Shown: positions 1 through 8,345 of the stretch, piece by piece
Layout: each line of letters begins with the position of its first letter
Position numbering within the stretch: position 1 is the first letter of the stretch
From: Microbacterium sp. Root166
Lineage (GTDB): Bacteria > Actinomycetota > Actinomycetes > Actinomycetales > Microbacteriaceae
Direction: 5' to 3'
Assembly: GCF_001427145.1 (NCBI RefSeq)
Contig: NZ_LMGL01000004.1
Span: 186,001-250,000, forward strand
Length of the DNA stretch: 64,000 bases
The notes under the pieces: generated by a model
The model's input: the letters and a program-made list of their open reading frames with translations, nothing else
Databases searched by the model: none
Told to the model about the DNA's origin: nothing
Program-made: the position numbers and the translations under genes

Positions 1-37
1 CGGCAGGTGGCGGCATCCTGTCGATGACGCCCGTCGT

Positions 38-1270
38 TCAGCGCGTCGCGCGCTCCAGCATGGCGGCGACGTGACGCCATCCGACGGCCTCGTACCCGAC
101 GACCACGACAGCCGGTGCGCACGCGATGAGCAGCAGCGCGGTGCCCATCGAGGCCCCGAGCGACACGGCGACGACGCTCGCGACGAGAGCGGCGACCGAT
201 CCGAGGTAGAGCCAGATGTGGAACGGATCGAACTGCATCACGGTGATCGCGTAGATCCCGAAGAGGAACGTCTCGTACACGAGCACCGGGATCGCGATGC
301 ACAGCACTGCGAAAGTCGCGTCGACGTGCGCGTGGTCGGTGATGACGTTCGCGGCGACGTGGAGGCCCGCGCCGACGGCGACGAGCGACCCGAATATGAA
401 CAGGTGCAGGTAGCCCCACGGGAATCCGCGCCAGCGGTGATGCTCGAGCACCTTGCCGAAGGGGAGCACGAAGTAGCTCCACCACAAGCCGAACGCGAGC
501 GCCGTGCCGCCGAAGGCCACGAGCCCTGCCTCGAGGGACCAGCCGTACTCCTCGATGACGGCCGAGATCGCGAGGATGGTGCCGAGAATGACCTCGCCCA
601 GCGTGATGATCACCAGGAGGCCGTACCGCTCGGCGATGTGATGGGGGTGCCAGGGGGTGGGACCGTAACGCTTCTCGGCGAAGTACGGACCCGCGAGTTC
701 GAACAGCGACAGGAGCGTCGTCAAGACGAGCGTGATCCCGAGCGGCAGGTTGAGGAAGATGAGCGCAATCCACCCGACCTGGGCGATCGAGACGTTGACG
801 GCGTAGGCGATGCACGTCCTGCGGCGCTTCTCGTCGTGCCGCGCGGCGCGGATCCACAGCGCGATCGTCGCGACGCGCATCACCACGTACCCGGCGACCA
901 TGACGGTGTTGTCGAAGATGTGGCCCTCGTCGACCGAGTGGAACACGTCGGGCACGCCAAGGGCGACGATGAGGACGCCCACCATGATCACGAGCGTCGC
1001 GATGCGGAAGAACGCATCGTCGGTGTCGTACGCCGACGCAAGCCAGGAGTAGTTGACCCACGCCCACGCGACAGCGAACGTCGAGAACGCGAGGCCGGTG
1101 AGCGCTGTCGACACGTGGCCCAGCTCGAGATAGTGCGCGGCCTGCGACCCGATCTGGCTGAAAGCGACGACGAAGACGAGATCGAACAGCAGCTCGAGCG
1201 GGGTCGCAGTGCGATGCGGCTCGTTCGGGTCTCGGCCGACCATGCGTCCGAGGTGGTGGCTCAGGCTCAT
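38..1270 (-). CDS. LtrA-family (low temperature requirement A) membrane protein
   Basis: A 410-residue polytopic membrane protein with about ten hydrophobic segments. The N-terminal part carries the family signature: TPLELLFDLVFVVAFSQ near residues 22-38, followed by alternating helices. LtrA proteins are widespread in actinobacteria; the name comes from a Listeria cold-growth mutant and the biochemical role is unknown. The gene diverges from ispG. A -10-like TAGTTT lies 6 nt before the ATG, so the mRNA is probably leaderless. The family call is firm; the function is not known. Confidence 0.88.
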   Translation of the reverse strand: MSLSHHLGRMVGRDPNEPHRTATPLELLFDLVFVVAFSQIGSQAAHYLELGHVSTALTGLAFSTFAVAWAWVNYSWLASAYDTDDAFFRIATLVIMVGVLIVALGVPDVFHSVDEGHIFDNTVMVAGYVVMRVATIALWIRAARHDEKRRRTCIAYAVNVSIAQVGWIALIFLNLPLGITLVLTTLLSLFELAGPYFAEKRYGPTPWHPHHIAERYGLLVIITLGEVILGTILAISAVIEEYGWSLEAGLVAFGGTALAFGLWWSYFVLPFGKVLEHHRWRGFPWGYLHLFIFGSLVAVGAGLHVAANVITDHAHVDATFAVLCIAIPVLVYETFLFGIYAITVMQFDPFHIWLYLGSVAALVASVVAVSLGASMGTALLLIACAPAVVVVGYEAVGWRHVAAMLERATR

Positions 1271-1276
1271 GCCGGA

Positions 1277-1282
1277 AAACTA
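1277..1282 (-). promoter_or_regulatory. -10 box of a leaderless promoter (LtrA gene)
   Basis: On the minus strand TAGTTT ends 6 nt before the ATG at 1270, so transcription should begin at or next to the start codon. No Shine-Dalgarno fits in the gap. Confidence 0.55.
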
Positions 1283-1353
1283 CACCGCCCGCGTGACGCC
1301 GAGATCACGGCATCCGCTCAGCCCACGGCCAGCCCCGCGCGCGGACCGCCGCG

Positions 1354-1359
1354 TAGGCT
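1354..1359 (+). promoter_or_regulatory. -10 box of a leaderless promoter (ispG)
   Basis: TAGGCT lies 6 nt before the GTG start of ispG, the same arrangement as at many other genes here. It supports 1366 as the true start. Confidence 0.6.
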
Positions 1360-1365
1360 GGGGGC

Positions 1366-2517
1366 GTGCCAGCCGTCAATCTGGGGATGCCCAAGGTTCC
1401 CCACACGCTCGCCCCCCGTCGCAAGAGCCGCCAGATCAAGGTCGGCAAAGTGCTCGTGGGCGGTGATGCTCCCGTCAGCGTTCAGTCGATGACCACCACG
1501 CCGACCACCAACATCAACGCGACGCTGCAGCAGATCGCCGAGCTCACCGCGTCGGGCTGCGAGATCGTGCGGGTCGCGGTTCCGTCCCAGGATGACGCCG
1601 ATGTGCTGCACATCATCGCGAAGAAGAGCCAGATCCCGGTCATCGCCGACATCCACTTCCAGCCGAAGTACGTCTTCCAGGCGATCGACGCGGGCTGCGC
1701 CGCGGTGCGCGTGAACCCCGGCAACATCCGCCAGTTCGACGACAAGGTCGGCGAGATCGCGGCCGCGGCCAAGGCGGCAGGCGTCTCGCTGCGCATCGGC
1801 GTGAACGCCGGATCGCTCGACCCGCGCCTGCTGCAGAAGTACGGCAAGGCCACCCCCGAGGCACTCGCCGAGAGTGCGCGCTGGGAGGCGAGCCTCTTCG
1901 AGGAGCACGACTTCCACGACTTCAAGATCTCGGTCAAGCACAACGACCCCGTGATCATGGTGGAGGCGTACCGCCAGCTCGCCGCCATGGGCGACTGGCC
2001 GCTGCACCTCGGCGTGACCGAGGCCGGACCCGCGTTCCAGGGCACCATCAAGAGCGCCACGGCCTTCGGCATCCTGCTCGGCGAGGGGATCGGCGACACG
2101 ATCCGCGTCTCGCTGTCGGCCCCGCCGGCGGAAGAGGTCAAGGTCGGCCACCAGATCCTGCAGTCGCTCAACCTTCGCGAGCGCAAGCTCGAGATCGTCT
2201 CGTGCCCGTCGTGCGGCCGCGCCCAGGTCGACGTCTACACGCTCGCTGACGACGTCACCGAGGGGCTCAAGGACATGACCGTGCCGCTGCGCGTGGCCGT
2301 CATGGGCTGCGTGGTGAACGGCCCCGGCGAAGCGCGCGAGGCCGACCTCGGCGTCGCCTCGGGCAACGGCAAGGGCCAGATCTTCGTCAAGGGCCAGGTC
2401 ATCAAGACCGTGCCCGAGGCCGAGATCGTGGCGACGCTGATCGAAGAGGCCAACCGCATCGCGGCCGAGATGGGTCCCGGCGCGCCGCTCGGCACGGCTC
2501 AGGTCGTCACGTCCTGA
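1366..2517 (+). CDS. ispG: 4-hydroxy-3-methylbut-2-en-1-yl diphosphate synthase (flavodoxin)
   Basis: IspG (GcpE) converts methylerythritol cyclodiphosphate to HMBPP in the cytosolic MEP pathway of isoprenoid synthesis. The 383-residue protein has the TIM-barrel N-terminus ([11 protein letters not shown] near 39-49) and the C-terminal [4Fe-4S] domain with ligands Cys280 and Cys283 (SCPSCGR) and Cys315 (GCVVNGPGE). Length matches the bacterial single-barrel form without the insert seen in plants. The GTG start at 1366 is fixed by a -10 box 6 nt upstream and by the alignable N-terminus. It diverges from the LtrA gene and stands alone, converging on pcp. Confidence 0.98.
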   Translation: MPAVNLGMPKVPHTLAPRRKSRQIKVGKVLVGGDAPVSVQSMTTTPTTNINATLQQIAELTASGCEIVRVAVPSQDDADVLHIIAKKSQIPVIADIHFQPKYVFQAIDAGCAAVRVNPGNIRQFDDKVGEIAAAAKAAGVSLRIGVNAGSLDPRLLQKYGKATPEALAESARWEASLFEEHDFHDFKISVKHNDPVIMVEAYRQLAAMGDWPLHLGVTEAGPAFQGTIKSATAFGILLGEGIGDTIRVSLSAPPAEEVKVGHQILQSLNLRERKLEIVSCPSCGRAQVDVYTLADDVTEGLKDMTVPLRVAVMGCVVNGPGEAREADLGVASGNGKGQIFVKGQVIKTVPEAEIVATLIEEANRIAAEMGPGAPLGTAQVVTS

Positions 2518-2541
2518 GCCCGCGCGTTCGCGCACTGGGCG

Positions 2542-3183
2542 TCAGGAGAGCGTTCCCGCGCTGATCGCGAAATCTTCTTCGGTGCGGATGCCGGTGCGCA
2601 GCGCGATCTCGAGCGCACGGGCTATCTCGGCCAGCGGCAGGGACGCGGCATCCGCTGACGGAGCGTGTTCGGCATCCCATGGGACGTGGACGAACCCGGC
2701 GCGCATGCCGGGGCGCTGCGCGCCGGCGTGGACCGCGGCGAAGAACGCGTGGTTGCAGACGAACGTGCCCGCCGAGTGCGAGACCTCGCTCGGGATCCCC
2801 GCTGCCGCGATGTCGCGTGCGATCGCCTTGACCGGGATCGTCGCGAAGTAGGCCGCCGGTGCGCCGTCGACGCTCGGCCCGTCGACGGGCTGCATGCCGG
2901 CGTTGTCGGGGATGCGCGCATCCGTGAGGTTGACCGCGACGCGTTCGACGGAGATCACCGCCCGGCTGCCGGCCAGGCCCGTGGCGACCACGAGATCGGG
3001 GGAGTGCTCCGCGATGAGGCGCACGAGCTCCGCGGCGGCGCCGCCGAACGTGACCGGAAGCACGGCCGTCACGAGGTGCTCGGGTCCCGTCCAGCTCGAT
3101 GCGACGAGGCGCACGGCATCGCCCGAGGGATTCGAGCCATCACCGCCGAAGGGTTCGAAGCCCGTCAGCAGGATGGTGGTCAC
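2542..3183 (-). CDS. pcp: Pyroglutamyl-peptidase I (peptidase C15)
   Basis: This enzyme removes N-terminal pyroglutamate from peptides in the cytoplasm. At 213 residues it has the usual family length. The catalytic triad of C15 is visible: Glu in VERVAVNL, Cys in AGTFVCNHAFF and His in FVHVPWD. The N-terminus ILLTGFEPFGGDGSNPS is typical. Its GTG start overlaps the stop of the upstream TetR gene by 4 bases, so the two are probably co-transcribed and translationally coupled. A TAGCCT box 6 nt before the GTG could also give a separate leaderless transcript. Confidence 0.95.
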   Translation of the reverse strand: MTTILLTGFEPFGGDGSNPSGDAVRLVASSWTGPEHLVTAVLPVTFGGAAAELVRLIAEHSPDLVVATGLAGSRAVISVERVAVNLTDARIPDNAGMQPVDGPSVDGAPAAYFATIPVKAIARDIAAAGIPSEVSHSAGTFVCNHAFFAAVHAGAQRPGMRAGFVHVPWDAEHAPSADAASLPLAEIARALEIALRTGIRTEEDFAISAGTLS

Positions 3184-3806
3184 GCCTCCAGGCTACGACT
3201 CCCGGCGCGGCCCGGGTCGCCCTGCCGGCTGCTCTCGAGGCCGCCGACCAGCAGCGCGACGCCGAACGCGAACTCGGCGCCCGGGGTGTCGTCGCCGGGA
3301 TCCGCGGTCTCCTCACGCACCCCCAGGCTGTCGTACTGCATCCGCTGCTGCTCGTGCGAGACGTGGCCGAGGATGAAGTGGAGCAGGGTCGTGGTCGCAC
3401 GTCGCACCGTCACGTCGTCGAACCCCCCGGCGGCGACGGCCGTGCTGAGCCGGTCGCGGGCGGCCGTCGAGCCGAGCCCGAGGGCCAGGGTGCTGGCGAC
3501 GACCTCGGCGCCGTCGCGATAGGCGAGCAGTGCGTCGCGGAGGGCGAAGGCGCGGGCAGCGACCTGTTCGCTCCAGTCCGAATCGCGCGACGTCGGTTCC
3601 GGATGCTGCGTGACGATGCGGTCGGACAGCTCGGCGAGCAGGCTCTGCTTGCTCGGGAAGTGCCAGTACAGAGCGCTGGGCTGCACCTCGAGCGCCGCCG
3701 CGAGCCGGCGCATGGTGAGGTCTGGCAGGCCGTAGTCGTCGAGGATGCGCAGCGCCTCGCGCGCCACGTCGTCACGCGAGTGCCGGCCGTTTCCTGTTCT
3801 CGTCAC
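3180..3806 (-). CDS. TetR-family repressor of the biotin locus (BioQ-like)
   Basis: A 208-residue TetR-type regulator. The N-terminal helix-turn-helix (LTMRRLAAALEVQPSALYWHFPSKQSLLAEL, about residues 28-58) is typical; the C-terminal ligand domain is poorly conserved. It diverges from bioY, with two palindromic operators in between. In Corynebacterium and mycobacteria the TetR protein BioQ represses biotin genes through TGAAC-N3-GTTAC-type sites; the operators here have the matching half-site TGAAC. I therefore infer BioQ function. An upstream in-frame extension exists, but the GTG at 3806 follows a TATAGT box by 6 nt and begins just before the HTH, so I prefer it. Confidence 0.85.
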   Translation of the reverse strand: MTRTGNGRHSRDDVAREALRILDDYGLPDLTMRRLAAALEVQPSALYWHFPSKQSLLAELSDRIVTQHPEPTSRDSDWSEQVAARAFALRDALLAYRDGAEVVASTLALGLGSTAARDRLSTAVAAGGFDDVTVRRATTTLLHFILGHVSHEQQRMQYDSLGVREETADPGDDTPGAEFAFGVALLVGGLESSRQGDPGRAGSRSLEA

Positions 3807-3812
3807 GGTCTG

Positions 3813-3820
3813 ACTATAGT
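3813..3820. promoter_or_regulatory. Bidirectional -10 element between bioQ-like gene and bioY
   Basis: The 8-bp palindrome ACTATAGT reads TATAGT on both strands. On the minus strand it ends 6 nt before the repressor GTG (leaderless). On the plus strand it can serve the bioY operon, with RNA starting inside the operators. One element may thus drive both directions. Confidence 0.55.
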
Positions 3821-3847
3821 GAACGCTGTTCAGGTGAACGGTGTTCA
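3820..3847. promoter_or_regulatory. Two tandem palindromic operators (BioQ-type)
   Basis: Two perfect inverted repeats, TGAAC-GCT-GTTCA (3820-3832) and TGAAC-GGT-GTTCA (3835-3847), lie 15 bp apart, in the only gap between the TetR gene and bioY and next to the shared -10 element. The half-site matches the known BioQ motif. A repressor bound here would block both promoters, giving autoregulation as well as control of biotin uptake. Confidence 0.85.
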
Positions 3848-3877
3848 GGAGTTCGCCACGAGAGAAGAGTCCACCCG

Positions 3878-4522
3878 ATGACCGATACCGCCACGACCGT
3901 CGCCGCCCCCAGCCGGACGCGATCGCTCGACGCCACCGACCTCGCACGGGTCGCGGTGTTCGCGGCGATCATCGCCGTGCTGGGCCTGCCTGGCGGATTC
4001 ACCGTCTTCGGATCCGTGCCGATCACGGCACAGACTCTCGGTGTCATGCTCGCCGGCGCGATCCTCGGCCCATGGCTCGGTGCGCTCTCGGTCACCGTCG
4101 TGCTGACCCTCGTCGCAGTCGGCCTGCCGCTCCTGGCCGGTGGCCGCGGCGGCGTCGCCGTCTTCCTCGGGCCGTCGGCCGGCTACCTCCTGGGCTGGAT
4201 CGTCGGGGCGATCGTGATCGGCCTCATCGTGCACGCCGGAGGCCGCAGGCCGGTGATCTGGCGCACGTTCGCCGGTGTCGTCACCGGCGGCATCCTCGTC
4301 GTCTACGCGATCGGCATCCCGGTGCAGAGCCTGGTGACCCGGCTGCCGCTGGCAGAGACCGCGCTGACGAGCCTCGTGTTCCTGCCCGGCGACCTCGTCA
4401 AGGCGGTGCTCGCGACGGCCATCGTCACGACGCTCGTGAAGGCCTATCCACGGGCGTTCCGGCGCGAGTGGGTGCAGCGACCCGCCGCCCGGAACGCGGC
4501 CACGCCGACGCCTGTGCCGTGA
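3878..4522 (+). CDS. bioY: Biotin ECF transporter S component BioY
   Basis: BioY is the membrane protein that binds biotin and, with BioM (ATPase) and BioN (transmembrane coupling unit), imports it. The 214-residue protein has six hydrophobic segments and the family motifs VPITAQTLGVMLAGAILGPWLGALSV and GRGGVAVFLGPSAGYLLGW. It is first in a run of genes that overlap by a few bases (bioY-ligase-thiolase-bioM-bioN-CHY protein), about 30 nt after the tandem operators, so it is expected to be repressed when biotin is plentiful. The stop overlaps the next GTG start by 4 bases. Confidence 0.97.
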   Translation: MTDTATTVAAPSRTRSLDATDLARVAVFAAIIAVLGLPGGFTVFGSVPITAQTLGVMLAGAILGPWLGALSVTVVLTLVAVGLPLLAGGRGGVAVFLGPSAGYLLGWIVGAIVIGLIVHAGGRRPVIWRTFAGVVTGGILVVYAIGIPVQSLVTRLPLAETALTSLVFLPGDLVKAVLATAIVTTLVKAYPRAFRREWVQRPAARNAATPTPVP

Positions 4523-5610
4523 TCACCCCGCTGGACGGCGATCGCCCCGATCTGCTGGAGCACCTCCGCGCGGCACGCGCGGCCGGCGACGTGCCGCTCG
4601 TCGGTGACGCGCGCTGGCCCGCGACACAGTGGGAATCGCTGACGGCGCTCGCCGCGACGGCAGAGCTTCCCTCGGATGCCGCGTGGGCGACGCTCACCTC
4701 CGGCAGCAGCGGTCGCCCGCGCATCGTGATCCGCAGTGCCGATTCGTGGGCGGCGTCCTTCGGGTCGATCGCCGCGCTCCTGGATGCCGGGCCCGAAGAC
4801 GTCGTCCTGCTGCCCGCTCCGCCCGCCGCCTCGCTGAGCCTGTTCTCGCTCGCTCACGCGCTGGACGGTGGGCCGCAGCCGGCGCTCGGCCTCTCAGCGG
4901 CTGCGTCGGCCACGTGTCTGCACGGCACCCCCGAGGGGTTGCGGGCCGTGCTCGACGCGGGCGCTCCGACGACCCTGCGGACCGCGCTGATCGGAGGCTC
5001 GCATCTCGACGCGTCGCTCCGGCGACGGGCGGCGGATGCCGGCATCCGCGTCGCCGCCTACTACGGCGCCGCCGAGCTGTCGTTCGTCGCGGTCGACCAT
5101 GGCGACGGCTTGGAGCCGTTCCCCGGAGTCGAGCTCGACGTCCGGCAGGGCGAGCTCTGGGTCCGTTCGCCGTACGTGGCCTCCGGGTACGTCGGCGACG
5201 GGGGACCGCTGCGCCGCGACGGTGGATGGGCGACCGTGGGCGACAGGGCGGAGCTCACCGGCGGGCGGCTCCGCCTGCTCGGCAGAGCGGATGCCGCCAT
5301 CCTGAGCGCGTCGGCGACGATCGTTCCCGAGGAGGTCGAAGAGGTGCTGCGCGGCGTTCCCGGCGTGCGCGACGCCGTCGTCTTCGGCGTGCCGCGGGAG
5401 CGGGTCGGAGCGCTCGTGGGGGCATTCCTCGAGCTCGAAGGCGATACGCCGGTGACCCTGCGGGAGCGCGTCGAGTCCGATCTGGCGCCCGCCCACCGCC
5501 CGAGGCAGTGGTTTGCGGGTCAGCTTCCCCGCACCTCGTCGGGCAAGCCTTCGCGCGCGGAGGCTGCACGACGGGCACTCGCAGGGGAGGTGCGCCGCCT
5601 TGTCGTCTGA
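4519..5610 (+). CDS. AMP-dependent acyl-CoA synthetase-like protein of the biotin operon
   Basis: A 363-residue member of the adenylate-forming (ANL) superfamily. It shows the phosphate-binding loop LTSGSSGRPRIV (near residue 57), the YYGAAELSFV core and WATVGDRAEL motifs, and the C-terminal catalytic lysine Lys343 in RTSSGKPSR. It is about 140 residues shorter than ordinary acyl-CoA ligases and lacks most of the N-terminal domain. The open frame continues upstream through bioY, but GTG 4519 overlaps the bioY stop and is the sensible start. Its place inside bioYMN resembles Bacillus yhfT beside a bioY paralogue, so it may activate a biotin-related carboxylate; the substrate is unknown. Confidence 0.85.
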   Translation: MITPLDGDRPDLLEHLRAARAAGDVPLVGDARWPATQWESLTALAATAELPSDAAWATLTSGSSGRPRIVIRSADSWAASFGSIAALLDAGPEDVVLLPAPPAASLSLFSLAHALDGGPQPALGLSAAASATCLHGTPEGLRAVLDAGAPTTLRTALIGGSHLDASLRRRAADAGIRVAAYYGAAELSFVAVDHGDGLEPFPGVELDVRQGELWVRSPYVASGYVGDGGPLRRDGGWATVGDRAELTGGRLRLLGRADAAILSASATIVPEEVEEVLRGVPGVRDAVVFGVPRERVGALVGAFLELEGDTPVTLRERVESDLAPAHRPRQWFAGQLPRTSSGKPSRAEAARRALAGEVRRLVV

Positions 5611-6724
5611 CCAGCATCCCGTCATCGTCGCCGCACGGCGCACTCCGATCGCCACGCGCGGCCGCGCGCTCGCGGCTCTGGGACTGGCCGACCTCGCGGC
5701 GCCGACGATCCGCGCCGCGCTCGCGGACGCCGCCGCGGCGACCGGAGCGCCGGTCAGCGTCGCCGATGTGCTCCTCGGCAACTGCATGGGCCCGGGCGGC
5801 AACCCGGGTCGTGTCGCGGCGCTCGCCGCAGGGCTCGGCACCGCTGTGCCCGGTGGGACGGTGGATCGCCAGTGCGGCAGCGGCCTGGCCGCCGTGCTCG
5901 ACGCGGTGACCGCCATCCGCGCCGGCGACGTGCGCATCCGGGTCGCCGGTGGTGTCGAAAGCGCCTCGACCGCGCCGGTGCGCAGCGTCGACGGGGTGCC
6001 GTACGACCGAGCGCCATTCACGCCCCCCGGATTCCCCGACCCCGGCATGACCGACGCCGCCGAGCAGCTGGCCGCGCACGACGGCATCTCCCGCGCCCGG
6101 CAGGACGCGCACGCCGCCCGCAGCCACGCCCGGGCGCGAGCAGCCGTCGCAGCCGGTCGCTTCGATGCCGAGCTCGTGCCGCTCGCGGGACTGCAGCATG
6201 ACGACGCCATCGGCGGCGCGGAGCCCCTGCTCGCCCGGCTCCCCGCACTCTTTCCCGGCGGCTCGCTCACCGCGGGCACCTCGACCCGGATCGGCGACGG
6301 CGCGGCCGTCGTCGTCGTCGCACCCGGCGGGACAGCGCCGGGACTCGCAGTGCGCGCCTCGGCGTTCGTCGGCTGCGACCCCGCGCTCCCCGGGATCGGC
6401 GCAGCGCCGGCCATCCACTCGGCCCTGCGCTCCGCCGGGCTGACGGTGGCGGATGTCGCGGCCTTCGAGATCGTCGAGGCGTTCGCGGCGCAGAGTCTCG
6501 GCGTGCTCGACCGGCTCGGCATCGCCGAGGACGATCCGCGCGTGTGCGCCGACGGTGGAGCGCTGGCGCTCGGGCACCCGTGGGGGGCAAGCGGCGCCGT
6601 GTCGCTCGTCCGGCTCTTCAGCAGGCTGGTGCGCGCCGGCGCCCCCGCGGGCACGATCGGCGTGGCCGCGGCATCCGTCGGTGGAGGCCTGGGAGTCGCG
6701 GCCGTCGTGGAGGTCGTCCGGTGA
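5600..6724 (+). CDS. Thiolase-family protein of the biotin operon, atypical active site
   Basis: A 374-residue thiolase-fold protein. The nucleophile Cys92 is present (DRQCGSGLAAV) and the histidine motif GHPWGASG (His326) is kept. The second catalytic cysteine of thiolases (CxGGGxG) is Ser359 here (ASVGGGLG), and the asparagine of NEAFAAQ is Val292 (VEAFAAQ). Ordinary beta-ketothiolase chemistry is therefore doubtful; acyl transfer or hydrolysis is possible. The start is TTG 5600, overlapping the ligase stop and preceded by a strong AGGGGAGG. It resembles Bacillus yhfS, which sits beside a ligase and a bioY paralogue. Its role in biotin precursor use is inference. Confidence 0.83.
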   Translation: MSSDQHPVIVAARRTPIATRGRALAALGLADLAAPTIRAALADAAAATGAPVSVADVLLGNCMGPGGNPGRVAALAAGLGTAVPGGTVDRQCGSGLAAVLDAVTAIRAGDVRIRVAGGVESASTAPVRSVDGVPYDRAPFTPPGFPDPGMTDAAEQLAAHDGISRARQDAHAARSHARARAAVAAGRFDAELVPLAGLQHDDAIGGAEPLLARLPALFPGGSLTAGTSTRIGDGAAVVVVAPGGTAPGLAVRASAFVGCDPALPGIGAAPAIHSALRSAGLTVADVAAFEIVEAFAAQSLGVLDRLGIAEDDPRVCADGGALALGHPWGASGAVSLVRLFSRLVRAGAPAGTIGVAAASVGGGLGVAAVVEVVR

Positions 6725-7404
6725 GCATACGGATGGATGCCGTGCGCGTGCGGCTCGGGGATGCCGACGTGCTGAGCGACGTGTCGCTGTCGCTCGACGC
6801 CCGGACCATCGCCGTGGTCGGCGAGAACGGCTCAGGCAAGTCGACGTTCGCCCGCGTGATCGGCGGATTGGTGCCGCGGGCGTCCGGCGACCTGAGCGTC
6901 CTGGGCCTCGATCCCCGCACGCAGGCGGCCGAACTTCGGCGGCGTGTCGCGCTCGTCTTCAGCAACCCCGACGCGCAGATCGTGATGCCGACGGTCGCCG
7001 AGGACGTGGCGTTCTCGATCCGCGCCGATCGGCTCGGAGCCGCCGAGACCGCGCGGCGCGTGTCGGACGCGCTCGAGCGATTCGGCCTGAGCGCTCTGGC
7101 CGACCGCGCGTCGCACGAGCTGTCGGGCGGTCAGAAGCAGCTGCTCGCCCTGTGCGGGGCCTTCGTGCGACGTCCGGAGCTCGTGATCGCGGACGAGCCA
7201 ACCGCGTACCTCGACGCCCGCAACGCGCGCCTCGTCGCGGACCATCTCTTCCACGACGCCGGACACCGGCTCGTCGTGGTGACGCACGATCTCATGCTGG
7301 CCCAGCGGTGCGACGTCGCCGTGCTGTTCGAAGGGGGTCGCCTGGCAGCGGTCGGGGAGCCCGGCGAGATCGTCGCCCGGTACGAGGCGGCGCTGGGGTG
7401 CTGA
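6721..7404 (+). CDS. bioM: Biotin ECF transporter ATPase BioM
   Basis: A 227-residue ABC ATPase with Walker A GENGSGKST, Q-loop (FSNPDAQIV, as in ECF/CbiO-type ATPases), signature LSGGQKQ, Walker B LVIADEPT and switch histidine in VVTHD. It energises BioY together with BioN. The GTG start overlaps the thiolase stop, and the 3' end overlaps bioN. An open frame continues upstream into the thiolase gene, but homology begins with SIRMDAVRVRLGDADVLSDVSL. Confidence 0.95.
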   Translation: MSIRMDAVRVRLGDADVLSDVSLSLDARTIAVVGENGSGKSTFARVIGGLVPRASGDLSVLGLDPRTQAAELRRRVALVFSNPDAQIVMPTVAEDVAFSIRADRLGAAETARRVSDALERFGLSALADRASHELSGGQKQLLALCGAFVRRPELVIADEPTAYLDARNARLVADHLFHDAGHRLVVVTHDLMLAQRCDVAVLFEGGRLAAVGEPGEIVARYEAALGC

Positions 7405-8009
7405 CGCTCTACCGTCCCGGCAGCGGCCGGCTGCACCGGCTTCCCGCCGGTCCCAAGATCGTGCTCGTGCTGGTCGCGGTGCTCGCCGTCTCGCTGCTGC
7501 CCTCATCGTGGTGGGGCGCCGCCGTCGCCGCCGCCGCGGCGGTCGTGGCCTATGCAGCGGCAGACCTCCGCGACGGGATGCTGGGCATGCGAGAACTGGG
7601 CCGTCAGATCTGGGCGGTGCGCTGGGTCGTCGTGCTGATCGTCGCGGGGCAGCTCGTCTTCCTCGGGCCGGAGCCCGCGGTCGCGAACGCCGCACGGATC
7701 ACCGCCGCGCTGGTCATCGCCGCGCTGCTCGTCCTCACGACGCGCACGACGGACTTGCTCGACGCGGTGGAGCGCGGACTGGGCCCGCTGCGCCGGCTCG
7801 GACTCGATCCGCAGCGGGCGGCGCTGCTCCTGGCCGTGACGCTCAACACCGTGCCCGTGCTCGCCCGTCTCGCCCGCGAGGTGCGGGACGCCCAGCGGGC
7901 ACGAGGAGCCCGCGGCGGGCTGCGCACGTTCGTCGTCCCCTTCCTCGTCATCGCCCTCAAGCACGCTGATCAGCTCGGCGACTCGCTGACGGCCCGGGGC
8001 GTGCGATGA
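7398..8009 (+). CDS. bioN: Biotin ECF transporter T component BioN
   Basis: A 203-residue membrane protein with four to five hydrophobic segments and a C-terminal coupling region (EVRDAQRARGARGG, then DQLGDSLTARGVR) containing the Ala-Arg-Gly motifs that T components use to contact the ATPase. It completes a BioYMN transporter. GTG 7398 lies inside the end of bioM; the long in-frame upstream extension is out-of-frame bioM and thiolase sequence. Confidence 0.93.
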   Translation: MLTLYRPGSGRLHRLPAGPKIVLVLVAVLAVSLLPSSWWGAAVAAAAAVVAYAAADLRDGMLGMRELGRQIWAVRWVVVLIVAGQLVFLGPEPAVANAARITAALVIAALLVLTTRTTDLLDAVERGLGPLRRLGLDPQRAALLLAVTLNTVPVLARLAREVRDAQRARGARGGLRTFVVPFLVIALKHADQLGDSLTARGVR

Positions 8010-8332
8010 GCTCCGATCGCCCGCACGTCCACGGCCCGACCATCGATGGCCAGACGCGCTGCATCCACTACGGCACGGCTCTGGACGTGATCGCGATCGA
8101 GTTCGCGTGCTGCCGGCGGTTCTATCCGTGTCACCTGTGCCACGCGGCGGATGCCGGTCACGCGGCGGAGCAGTGGCCCGTCTCACAGAGGGCTGAGCGC
8201 GCGATACTGTGCGGTGTATGCGGGCACCGGCTGACCATCGACGAGTACTCGAGCGCCGGCTCCTGCCCGGCGTGCGCCGCGCCGTTCAATCCCGGCTGCA
8301 CGCTGCACTGGAACCTGTACTTCGACGCGTGA
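8006..8332 (+). CDS. CHY-type zinc-finger protein
   Basis: A 108-residue protein rich in Cys and His: TRCIHYG, CCRRFYPCHLCH, LCGVCGH and CPACAAPFNPGC give the pattern of the CHY zinc-finger family, able to bind two or three zinc ions. Small bacterial members have no assigned function. The ATG overlaps the bioN stop (ATGA), so it is the last gene of the biotin operon by position. Whether it has any role in biotin metabolism cannot be told from sequence. Confidence 0.88.
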   Translation: MSSDRPHVHGPTIDGQTRCIHYGTALDVIAIEFACCRRFYPCHLCHAADAGHAAEQWPVSQRAERAILCGVCGHRLTIDEYSSAGSCPACAAPFNPGCTLHWNLYFDA

Positions 8333-8345
8333 TCGCGGCGGCGGC

